NCBI GenBank assembly: GCA_958510875.1
Contig: OY294068.1
Coordinates: forward strand, 35,010,297-35,074,296
Direction: 5' to 3'
Source: Endomychus coccineus
Lineage: Eukaryota; Arthropoda; Insecta; Coleoptera; Endomychidae
Length of the DNA: 64,000 bases
Shown one piece after another: positions 32,958 through 42,605 of the stretch; position 1 is the stretch's first letter, and each line of letters starts with the position of its first letter. The position numbers and the translations under genes were made by a program. The notes under the pieces were generated by a model, which saw only the letters and a program-made list of their open reading frames with translations, was not told the DNA's origin and did not search any database.

Positions 32958-33531
32958 GTTGAAACACGTGTCTGAATGTTGAAACACGTGTCTGAATGCT
33001 GAAACACGTGTCTGAATGTTGAAACACGTGTCTGAAACACGTGTCTGAATGCTGAAACACGTGTCTGAATGTCGAAACACGTGTCTGAAACACGTATCTG
33101 AATGCTGAAACACGTGTCTGAATGTTGAAACACGTGTCTGAAACACGTGTCTGAATGCTGAAACACGTGTCTGAATGCTGAAACACGTGTCTGAATGTTG
33201 AAACACGTGTCTGAAACACGTGTCTGAATGCTGAAACACGTGTCTGAATGTTGAAACACGTGTCTGAATGCTGAAACACGTGTCTGAATGCTGAAACACG
33301 TGTCTGAATGTTGAAACACGTGTCTGAAACACGTGTATGAATGCTGAAACACGTGTCTGAATGTTGAAACACGTGTCTGAAACACGTGTCTGAATGCTGA
33401 AACACGTGTCTGAATGTTGAAACACGTGTCTGAAACACGTGTCTGAATGCTGAAACACGTGTCTGAATGCTGAAACACGTGTCTGAATGTTGAAACACGT
33501 GTCTGAAACACGTGTCTGAATGTTAAAGCAT
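32958..33531. repeat. Right-arm array of about 30 CACGTG units
   Basis: 20-bp (GAATGCTGAAACACGTGTCT or GAATGTT variant) and 13-bp (GAAACACGTGTCT) units alternate, giving about 30 copies of ACACGTGT in about 570 bp, with a few single-base variants. Lack of stops in the unit leaves three frames open across the array; these are not genes. CACGTG is the canonical E-box of bHLH factors. Confidence 0.9.
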
Positions 33532-33602
33532 GTGTTGAATCATGCGATAAAACATGTGCATGAATGTATTACAAACATTATGATTATTCACATTTTATTC
33601 CT

Positions 33603-33940
33603 CATTAGCCCATCATAGTTCGTGAACGATGATGACGTCATCATCGTTCGTAAACTATGGTCGCCGGGTTGAATCAGTTACTGTCATTGGCTTGAAGCAG
33701 TGACGTCATCATCGTTCGTGAACGATGGTCGCCGGATTGAATCAGTTACTGTCATTGGCTTGAAGCAGTGACGTCATCATCGTTCGTGAACGATGGTCGC
33801 CGGATTGAATCAGTTACTGTCATTGGCTTGAAGCAGTGACGTCATCATCGTTCGTGAACGATGGTCGCCGGATTGAATCAGTTACTGTCATTGGCTTGAA
33901 GCAGTGACGTCATCATCGTTCGTGAACGATGGTCGCCGGA
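33603..33940. repeat. Five-copy 68-bp array with TGACGTCA
   Basis: GATGGTCGCC (or ACTATGGTCGCC in the first) recurs at 33,656, 33,724, 33,792, 33,860 and 33,928, exactly 68 bp apart. Each unit contains GTGACGTCATCATCGTTCGTG. Copies 2-5 are almost identical. The array ends abruptly at 33,940, which I take as the outer limit of the arm. Confidence 0.9.
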
Positions 33941-34415
33941 TCTTCAATTCAATAAAACACCACTTACTCGTCAAAATCCTTATGTATTTCGATATACATA
34001 AAGCTATAGTCTGATGTTCTCACCCACCCCCAATTTGTATGCATCATATTGATTTTCCCTACATCAGCGGTAAATATTCTCTCTTATCTCGAGTGTTGAA
34101 GCCGATAAAGTTGTCACATTCAGAATAGCGAATATTCATTGATATCAATTCGTTGAAGCTTCTTTCTTCAATCTCAAACTTGAAGAATCTCAAATAAATC
34201 TACAGGTAATAATAGTCAAACATATTCATTTAGCCCTGACCAACACACAGGCCCTCGTAGGCTCGCAAATGATAACAATGTTGCATACAAAATAGCTTTA
34301 GGTTAGTTACATGGGAAATATCGATATTCTCAAATAAAAGGTAATAAAAGTGGGGTAATTTCTACAGCAGATATTTAACCTCAAAGATTCATCTGTTCAA
34401 TGTTTGAGTCCTCAT
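33941..34415 (-). other. Flank of palindrome with possible coding remnants
   Basis: On the minus strand about 34,070-34,210 is open for 47 codons (MNIRYSECDNFIGFNTRDKR and onward) and 33,975-34,060 for 28 codons (MMHTNWGWVRTSDYSFMYIE). They may be decayed pieces of further virus-element genes. No family is recognised. Confidence 0.3.
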
Positions 34416-34960
34416 CGAACCATCATAGTTCGTGAACGATGATGTCAGCTTGTTGAATCACGTGCTAAACAAGTGTCTGAATGTTGATAATGATCGCTTA
34501 TGAAGAAGATACTATAGCTCTACTCAATGTTCAGACTTTTATGAAGCATGTGTTTGAATGTCATATAGATTAGCGCTTATGAAGATATTCATATGATTAT
34601 GTAAACCCGTGAACAAAAATGTGTTTATCATTATAATCTTTTACGCGAACGTATGGAGTTTGTAAAAGTCGTGCTCGTGAAGGAAAATAGTACAGATTGC
34701 TAATGGAGATATTTATATAATTATTATTGGTATTTTATTCCTCATCAGCCCATCATAGTTCGTGAACGATGATGCCAGGCTGTTGAATCACGTGCTAAAC
34801 AAGTGTCTGAATGATGATAATGATCGCTTATGAAGAAGATACTATAGCTCTACTCAATATTCAGACTTTTATGAAGCACGTGTTTGAATGTCGTATAGAT
34901 TAGCGCTTATGAAGATATTCATATGGTTATTATCCACATCTATTCCTCATCATAGTTCTA
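34416..34960. repeat. Direct duplication containing virus-element motifs
   Basis: About 180 bp starting CATCATAGTTCGTGAACGATG occurs at 34,422 and again at 34,746, each followed by CACGTGCTAAACAAGTGTCTG and by GATTAGCGCTTATGAAGATA. The motifs are those of the palindrome's arrays, so the element's terminal region probably reaches 34,960. Confidence 0.75.
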
Positions 34961-35860
34961 CCTCTTGGGAGGTTGGGGAAATGAGTTCGATCTCTATAAA
35001 ACTCCCTCGCATATATGTTTCCCATTGAAATTGATTGAATTTTATAAAAAGCCAACTATCCTATGAAGAAATGTGTGTCGATGAAAAATGTTTTATTAGT
35101 ATATTTTTGTATACTGAAAAAATTATATTAGCACATCTATATGTTTAAGATGATTAAAAAAATGTATTTTGTTATATAGCAATCGAGCTGTACAGACAGT
35201 TCGAATAATCATCGTGATGCGTAACACCGCTTCGTCTAGATTCTGTATAGGGCTACACCCAGCAGCAGCTAGATTTCGGATCATATTATGCGATTTACAA
35301 TCAATATGATTCGAATATATACATACTATATGTGTGATTTAAAATAAAGTATTCTCATCGCGTTTGAAGGTGATCGGCGTATCTTTCTTATCTCTCTCGA
35401 GCGAGCTGTAGCTCTACCGCAAAATATGATAGTGAATATTGTTCAACCTTATTTGAATTATATAGGATAATTTATGTAACATACATGAATGAATATTATA
35501 GCGAATTATGTTTACTTCGGAACTAATTTTGGAAAAACATTTAATATATTCATATTACTTTCGGATAACTTATGAAACTACTTTAACATTGAAGGATCGC
35601 ACATCATTACGATAATTCCAAGTTGAATACATTGCTGTTGGACATGATTTAACACAACCTTATCGCACAAGTAAGCTAATGATACATACTTATAATATTA
35701 TAACGAATATTGTACTCGCTAGTACTAATCAAGCAAAAAGTCCTTAGATGATTTAATAGTTATTTCTGCAAACGCTTCATAATATCGCTATTATGAGAAG
35801 CAGCATTTTTGTAAACTATCACATGTTAGATGTTATGGCCCTTATTGAAGACTTGTGGGG
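34961..35860. other. Flank, no gene; one segment duplicated at 36,140-36,240
   Basis: AT-rich. The stretch 35,100-35,200 (ATATGTTTAAGATGATT, GTACAGACAG) recurs diverged at 36,165-36,240. Confidence 0.45.
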
Positions 35861-36540
35861 GCAGACAATGCGCCGCGTACGATATCATTATAACTCAGAC
35901 AAAACCCTGCGACTAACGGCATGTACAAACAACCTCACATTTCATTGAAGGCTCCTGCAAGGTAGATACCTCGCTGAAGACCTGCGTGATAGACATCATT
36001 ATACCTGCACACTCTGTATAACCTCACATACACACCTGTCTCGTTGGAGATCGCGCCAGCTCCATTCAAATTCACATGAATAACGTCATACATAAACAAT
36101 CTGTATAACCTCACATTCCATACCCCATTGAAGTCTCCCAACTCCATTTTGTATACTAAAAATAATTTCCATATATGTTTAAGATGATTGAAATTGCATT
36201 TTGTAATAGCAATCAAGTAAGGTACAGACAGCTTGAATAAACGTTTTTGAAAGTAATTTCCTTATAAACATCGCGTTTGAGAGAGATGCAGAAGATATCA
36301 TTTCTATACTATATATAACATTCCATCTATGCATTCAAGGAACAGCAGCCCTCCCATGATACCTCCGATGAATGCCCGGTCTCTTTCAAAAATCACGTGA
36401 CTGACGACATGTACAAACAACACTATTTCAAAACCCCTATGGGCTAGCGCTATGAAGTCTCACATTCCATACCTCGCTTCGTGACATACCTGCATGACTA
36501 ACGTCATGTAAAACAATTACCTGCATCATATAGACTGCAA
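35861..36540. repeat. Degenerate repeats of about 80 bp
   Basis: Motifs such as ATGTACAAACAAC, CCTCACATTCCATAC and TGAAGTCT or TGAAGACCT recur four or five times in imperfect register. The 93-codon minus-strand frame at 35,935-36,216 reads through them and shows the same internal repetition; I do not consider it a gene. Confidence 0.5.
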
Positions 36541-36615
36541 TATACTCGCACTTATCACTCAGACCGGATACCCTGCGGTTATATCTACAACATTAAAATC
36601 GCTTGTTCTCAATTC

Positions 36616-36682
36616 CTCCATAGCTGAGCGGTTAAGGAATTGGCTTTGGATTTCATTTCTCGGGTTCGATTCCCGTGTGTAG
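36616..36682 (+). repeat. tRNA-like sequence (Ser/Leu-type D arm), probably a SINE head or tRNA pseudogene
   Basis: CTCCATA and TGTGTAG pair at six of seven positions. GCTGAGCGGTTAAGG is a class II (Ser/Leu)-like D arm, and CGGGTTCGATTCCCG is a perfect T arm. The middle (AATTGGCTTTGGATTTCATT) forms no proper anticodon stem and no long variable arm. About 240 bp of GC-richer body and an (ACT)n tract follow, as in a tRNA-derived SINE. Confidence 0.45.
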
Positions 36683-37015
36683 AAAAATATTTTGATGCTG
36701 CTTTACATTGAAGTTCTCCCTAACCTCACATATTGCTTGCTGTCTACCTTGAACGATCTTGTATATACAAGCTGATCGCTCTACCACCAAGGTCAGAGAC
36801 GACCACACCCTAGAGGTCACACCATCTACCCAGCCGCGCATGCGCTACTGGTTGCCTACATCTGATAAGGCTCTCTGTCTGGCGGGCCAAAGTAAGGCCC
36901 TGCCTACTACTACTACTACTCCCATTGAGATCATAGAAGAGCTGCAGAATCGAATAATTCACTCCTGTAACACTGTCATTGAGGCGACGAGTAGAAGCTT
37001 GAATTAGGGCCAATG
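36683..37015 (+). repeat. Body following the tRNA-like head, with short (CTA)n
   Basis: GC-richer than its surroundings, it includes (CTA)6-type repeats at 36,903-36,920. It could be the body of a SINE. No second copy is present in the window. Confidence 0.35.
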
Positions 37016-37179
37016 GCGGCCAATTTCAACATTTCATTTAGTTTCATAATTTTTTGTGATAGTTATCAGTTATTTATAGTTATCAGAGAGTTTTGTAGAT
37101 CGTTAGATTTCAAGTAATCTGTGTTCGTATTAGCATTTGGCAAGGTGGTGTACTAGAATGAGGGGCGTATTTACATATG

Positions 37180-37450
37180 GGGTAAATGGGCACTTCAGGA
37201 CATAATAATATGCTTATACAAACTTTTTCATAAAAAATTTCAGGAATCACCACCAGAACAGTTTTACATTATCTACTTAGGAAACACTGTTGCTAGTTCT
37301 AGCCCGGTTTTTAGCGGTTTTGGGATAAGCAATGACGTTGATTTAACTTTTTTCCCAAAAACCGTTCGATTTACAAGAAAAACTCATGAGACCAATTTTG
37401 TTAAGAAAGGATGGAAAATCAAGAAAAAATTGTTGTGTCCAGCAAAAATC
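37180..37450 (-). repeat. Fragment of the 24.1-25.5 kb transposon family
   Basis: On the minus strand, blocks such as ACCAATTTTGTTAAGAA(C/A)GGATG, TAGCCCGGTTTT and GGTTTTGGGATA match 24,380-24,500 read in the opposite sense. No coding part remains. Confidence 0.6.
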
Positions 37451-37489
37451 AGTGGCGTATCATTTATTTTAACTTATATATAAATTCTC

Positions 37490-38060
37490 GGAAAATAGGT
37501 CACACTAACATATATGCTTATTATTTTCGTCTTTACGTACGTTTCATTCTCACGACCATCATTAGAAGACTTATCAATGTCTAACACGGGATTTCTTAAA
37601 ACCAATTGTATCAGTACGAGACGTCCCAATCGCACCAATTTCAATAAAAAATGCCCACGTCGCCGAAACGAACAGAAACAAAAGTAATCGAAATTGTAAC
37701 ACATTATTGTCTTAAGTATATGAATATGTATCAAGAATCCACTGCATATCAGTTCTTATAACGACTAAAACCAAAATTTAGAACGCTCAAGTATCCACTT
37801 TCGAACCAGACGTTAAAGATTTATGAGGTAATAGAAAAAGGTTGTCAGACCTTATTAGAAATATTGCTATTTGAGCATTCAACATAAAATATACTTTTAA
37901 CATTATAAAGACGCATGTAGGATTTTGCGAGGGTTTTAATTAATTAAATTAGTATAAATCTGACATAATGATTGAATGTCTGTTCTAAGATTTGAACCCT
38001 TGGAGTCACGTTTTATGTGAATCATCTCCAACATAGATCTTTTATAATAACTGGTTTCCG
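37490..38060 (-). mobile_element. Penelope-like element terminal region, copy B (with decayed hammerhead)
   Basis: Inverted homologue of 16,615-17,055. GTTTCGGCGACGTGGGCATT is conserved. The ribozyme region at 37,541-37,566 (minus) has CTAATGA instead of CTGATGA and a broken stem II (GGTC/GAAT), so it cannot fold as a hammerhead. The part near 38,000 (GTCTGTTCTAAGATTTGAAC, GGAGTCACG) matches the 3' flank of the PLE coding relic at 39,590. Confidence 0.65.
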
Positions 38061-38129
38061 TAGGTAATTGATCGTTATAATCAAAACATTCGGAAAAATC
38101 TCTTTTGCAATGTAGTGAAACTTATTTTG

Positions 38130-38645
38130 TGGTTGCCGGTTGTGACCAAGACTTTCAATAGTCACCTGGTGCTCAGGATACCCTGATTATCTAGGTCATC
38201 TCCATGGATTGATTTTTAATATGCTCTGAAATGCAATTTGAACTACGGCGCACCTGGGGATCAGGACATCCTGGTACTATTGTCGTCTCCAGGGAATTCG
38301 TGAAACTATTTTTTGGAATTGGATGAAACCTGCTAGGGAGGTTCACTTGAGCATACGGGTCGTGGACCAAGATTTTCCATAGTCACTTGGTGGTCAGGAT
38401 ACCCTGATGACCCGGATCATCTCCATGGTTTGTTTTTTAATATGCTCTGGAAAGCAACCAAATTCGTCTCTCGGGAGTTTTTGGGGTCGCTGAATGCGAT
38501 TCCAGTGCCGGATTTGAACTACGGCGCACCTGGTGCTCAGTACATCCTGTTACTATCGTCGTCTTCAGGGAATTCGCAGAAATACCTTCTCCAAAGGAAT
38601 GGAACCTGTTAGGGAGGTTACTTGAGTCATAGTCATGACCCGTAT
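38130..38645. repeat. Two diverged tandem copies of an approximately 235-bp unit
   Basis: GACCAAGA(C/T)TTTC(A/C)ATAGTCAC and AGGATACCCTGAT recur at about 38,145 and 38,364. AACTACGGCGCACCTGG recurs at about 38,240 and 38,517. The GC-rich frames inside are not recognised. Confidence 0.7.
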
Positions 38646-38960
38646 GCTCAAGAGAAAAAATAAAATAAAATACGAAACTTTGACACGAGTTAATGTGGCG
38701 ATTATATCGCTCCTATTTGTTAATTTATTTATAAACGCTCAGCGCATAATTTCATACAATTTGTGAATAATCATATTTTTGTAAATGAAAAACTACACAC
38801 AAGCATTAATATATATTTTAAGATAAAATTAATACTTTAAAGTACAATTTTATTCCTTCGCAAAATGTTAAACAGTTATAAATATATGCTTCAAGGAATA
38901 AAAATATTTGCAAAAGTTGAAATTTATATTATTATTTACAAAAAAAATTCTTTTCATTAA
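38646..38960. other. Intergenic, nothing recognised
   Basis: AT-rich; no feature that I can support. Confidence 0.4.
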
Positions 38961-38984
38961 TAGAATTATCGCAGATCGAATCTT

Positions 38985-39710
38985 GCACTGGAATCGGTGT
39001 TTAGCAAGGGCGGTGTTATAAACTGCCTAACAGATCGCGCTGTTAAATTGTCCCACCCAGAGGACCGTCCCAAAAATTTAAAAATTGTTCGTAACTCACT
39101 GGAAATTAATGGCTACCCAAAAACATTCTTCAATCCCATCATCGAAGAAAGAATAAACAAAATTTATAATGAATCATAGATAAATAACATAAATGGTAAT
39201 ACAGATAATTTTATAACATTACCATACATTCCGGAGACCTCAGAGAAAATTAAGAAATGTTTAAATAAGTATCATATAAATCTTGCGCATAAACCTACTA
39301 ACTGTGTTGGTAAATATTTTTCAAATCTAAAAGCTTTAATACCTGAAGATAAACAAACCAACACAGAATACAAATTGAATTGTTTAGATTGCGATAGAAC
39401 AGAAATCTCTGAACAATATTTACAAAAAAGAACGTATGAATAGAATAAGGAACAAAAACTTAGTAAATTCCACCGCCCTTACTGAACACTGTTTTGATTA
39501 TAACCATCAATTCGATTACGAAAATGTTAATAGTTCAACTAAGGAAACCAATTATTATAAAAGAACTATTCTGGAGATGACATAAAACGTGACTCCAAGT
39601 CTGTAAATCATAGAACAGACGTTCAATCATCAAGTTAAATTTATACTAATCCAATTAATTAAACCCTTGCAAATTCCTACATGCGTGTTTACAATGTTAT
39701 GTTATGTTCA
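38985..39710 (+). pseudogene. Penelope-like element: RT C-terminus and GIY-YIG endonuclease relic
   Basis: The frame at 38,990-39,179 gives GGVINCLTDRAVKLSHPEDR and NGYPKTFF, the end of a PLE reverse transcriptase. After stops the next block (39,215-39,440) gives ITLPYIPETSEKIKKCLNKY and LNCLDCDRTEISEQYLQKR, the linker and GIY-YIG region. The usual GIY/YIG residues are lost (TEISEQ). Then HCFDYNHQFDYENV follows, the conserved C-terminal part. The non-coding tail from 39,590 matches the terminal regions at 16,615, 37,490 (inverted) and 51,590. It is 5'-truncated and inactive. Confidence 0.75.
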
Positions 39711-41043
39711 TTTGAAATATTTTTATAAAAAGACATGATGAATCACACCCTTCAATTTTTTAGACTGGTTGGTAATTTAAAATAAGCTGTAAGATGAAGT
39801 GATGGAAATATTATATCATATAGATTGAAGTACATATTATTTCTGGTACTTATGCTACTAAAGAAAGGAAAAAATAAATATTTATTATTTATTTTCTATT
39901 TACAATGCATATTTCGTTCTGTTTGAAATGAAAATGAATATGAATCCTTCTGAGGCTATTGTATCTTGGAGCTATGTTAAATGTACAACCACCATAAATA
40001 TATTTATTCATCTGTAAGGTCAACAAACTGTATAACATCATAACGCATTAAAAAATCTTAAGGGCTAGTGACCTTCGGCAAAGATGTGAATTACCGACCA
40101 ATACTTAAGCGTCATAAATGATCCAAACCCTGTCTTAAATAACTGTACTAAGGCATTCACTAAATTGAAGGGTCCGCTCAGTGAAATGAAAATTGCACCA
40201 ATTTATTTTATAGGGTGCAATTTTCGGAACGCTTCTAAACCCAAACTAATCTAGCTAGAATAAATTTAGCGAAAGACGTTTTAGGCCCCTTTGAACGGTT
40301 TCTCTTGAAATCATTTATTGCTTCAACTCGAGGTCACTACTTTGTAACAACTTTGTACAACTATTTAAATAAATTCCGTTTATATTCCTTAGAGAATTTG
40401 GAATGGGGATTAAATTACTATGACCTTTCAGCTGCAAATGTAACTGATATATCTCTACTTTCTTGAGATAAGACATTATAGACGGTTTTAAATTACTCAT
40501 ATTTCATTTACGATACGATTTACTGTAGCAGGCTTAAATGTTTTTGATAAATATTCAAAAATATGTAGATCTATATACCGTCTTTGAAGCACAACACGGA
40601 CAGAGCATAAATGTCTTAAATTGGTTCAAATATGCTGCTTTGAAAAATAAATAACAATTAACAAGTTAAAATATGGAGTCTTTTCAACTCCCACTTTTTG
40701 CAATGTTTCACTTAGTTTTTATTAACTTATACAAAAGGGTAATTTAAAATTATTTCCATTTTTACCAGTTAGCACACAACTTAGTTTATTCAAAATCCGT
40801 TGATTCCCCTAAAATATTGTCCCATTCATATGAGATACATCATAGCATTGTTTATTTTTTCACAATCTTTCATAGAACAATGCAATTGAAATAAAATTAT
40901 ATTCAGTAAATACGTTATATGAATGTTATGGAATCCGATAACACAAAAACCTTGAATAGTTGATAGGCTTGATCGGACCATAGCCTTAAGATATCAGTGA
41001 TGAGAAGGGGATTACCCAATGAAAAGTGCCACAGAACATTATG
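39711..41043. other. Intergenic, nothing recognised
   Basis: AT-rich with no long open frame. Confidence 0.4.
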
Positions 41044-41045
41044 TA

Positions 41046-42114
41046 CGAGGGCAAGGTGAAAAAACTCCATCAAACAAAACAGATGGCACCACAATCGAAA
41101 ATCCCATGTGACATTTATGATGTACCATCTTTTACTAGAACGCATAAAAATTTTCAGACCGATATGTCATTCAGTTCTATTCTGAGACCCATCGAAAGCA
41201 AGCAACCTTGAAGATTTTTGTAAACATGGAAAAAAGTAAATTTCGTGTCTTGCGTGGAAAAAACATTATGCAAATCAAAGCATCGCTTGTTAAACATTAC
41301 GAGAACTCTTCACCATCGATTGGAACGAGTCACAAGTGGTTTACTGATTTTCGTTATTGTAGTATAACCAAAAAGGACGCCGAACGTCCTGGTCGTCTAA
41401 TTGAGGTTACAACGTCAGAAATCGTCCATAAAATTTATGGTATGATATTACACGATCGGCGAGTCAAAGTGCACGAGATTGCAGAGGCTATGGGCATTTT
41501 GCATGAATATTTTTGAATCGCGTTTGCTCTCTGTTGACAACAAACGCGACAGATGTGTCAAAGGATGTGATGTTCAAGCATGATTAGAAGAACTTTTTGC
41601 GTTGTTTCGTAACCGTGAACGAAACATGGATCCATCATAACACACCAGAAACCAAAGAACAGTCGAAACAGTGAACTTGTCCTGGCGAATTCGACGCCGA
41701 TTTGAAGCGAAAGCGGCAGCAATTGGCAAAGAAAAAAGTGCTCTTCCACCAGGACAACGCACTGACGCACAGGTCCGCAGTCGCAATGGCAAAATTGCAT
41801 GAATTGCGCTACGAATTGGTTCGTCATCCACCATATTCTCTAGATTTGGCCCCTTGCAATTTTGATCTATTTCCAAACTTGAAGAATTGACTCGGCGGAA
41901 AGAGACTGGGGTCCAACGTTGAGGTCATCGCTGAAACAAACGCCTATTTTGAAGGATTGCCGAAATCGTATTATTTGGAAGGGACCGAAAAATGAAAAAA
42001 ACGTTGCACGAAGTGTATCGGGCTACAAGAAGATTATGTTTAGAAATAAAATAAGTTTTGACCATATAAATCATTTCTTGTTTCATTTTTCAGGAACTTT
42101 TCGCGTTGCGCTCG
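41046..42114 (+). mobile_element. mariner element (copy 2), full-length ends, decayed
   Basis: Left end CGAGGGCAAGGTGAAAAAAC and right end GAACTTTTCGCGTTGCGCTCG form imperfect terminal inverted repeats flanked by TA at 41,044-41,045 and 42,115-42,116. At about 1,069 bp it is shorter than copy 1, with an internal deletion. Same family as 7,676-8,802 in opposite orientation. Confidence 0.85.
41226..42112 (+). pseudogene. mariner transposase, frameshifted
   Basis: From ATG 41,226 (MEKSKFRVLRGKNIMQIKA) the DNA-binding region is open to 41,516, with DDR-like HDRRVKVHEIAEAMG. The first catalytic motif (near 41,615, ETWIHH) and the second (near 41,750, HQDNALTHRSAV) are in different frames. The third reads PPYSLDLAPCNFDLF near 41,830, with the last Asp replaced by Asn. 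Several shifts and stops and the lost acidic residue make it inactive. Confidence 0.8.
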
Positions 42115-42318
42115 TATATAAACATCAACAATGAACTTGATTCAGGTTTGGCATTAAAACTATTTGAAATTCTTTTCACATACAGAGTTTTGTAAGCCTC
42201 TAAGCAAAGAAATGTTCATTATCAGCATTTATCTAGGTATTTTATTCCAAATTCTTCCCCAAAAAAAAAATGTCTATTCAACATATTTTCATTATTTACT
42301 ACAGAGACAGTGAAACTC
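42115..42318. other. Intergenic, nothing recognised
   Basis: Short AT-rich gap between the two transposons. Confidence 0.4.
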
Positions 42319-42415
42319 CTGACTTTGAGAATGCCTACGTATGATGCAACAATTTATTACCACAATTTACTAAATTAAATGTTACAAGTTTGGTGTAAAT
42401 TTTAGTAATTCATCA
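42319..42415. repeat. 97-bp direct repeat, left copy
   Basis: Identical over 97 bp to 44,606-44,702 (CTGACTTTGAGAATGCC to GTAATTCATCA). The copies bracket the long-TIR transposon; the right copy starts where that transposon's right end is cut off. Confidence 0.95.
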
Positions 42416-42605
42416 TTGAGCTATGAATGAATGAACAATGATGTAGCCTCTTCTGGTATATAGGACAGCCCATCACTTCAATTTTTTTTCACTTTATATA
42501 GCTTAGAACATATCCAGACTGCAAATGTAACATGTAAGAAAGGATATCACAATTCATTTGCACCGAATAAAGAAGAATTACACTTTATTGTCGATACAGC
42601 CAATA

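Larger units (their letters stand above)
30214..33940. repeat. Right arm of giant palindrome
   Basis: Inverted counterpart of 27,031-30,176. It is longer by about 580 bp, mainly because the CACGTG array (about 30 against 8 copies) and the 68-bp array (five against about 1.5) are larger. Point differences from the left arm begin about 850 bp from the centre and increase outward. Confidence 0.95.

Noticed and set aside
32917..33511. Three long overlapping reading frames of 175-193 codons on the minus strand
   Set aside because: They are the three frames of a stop-free tandem repeat around CACGTG; the peptides are the same repeat read in different phases.
27031..33940. Palindrome as a pure sequencing or assembly artefact
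   Set aside because: The arms differ by coding substitutions, indels and large repeat-number differences, and there is a non-palindromic spacer. Not fully excluded: joining of two haplotypes or copies remains possible and is listed as a check.
36616..36682. Functional Ser or Leu tRNA
   Set aside because: No anticodon stem and no long variable arm, although acceptor and T arms pair; kept only as a tRNA-like sequence.
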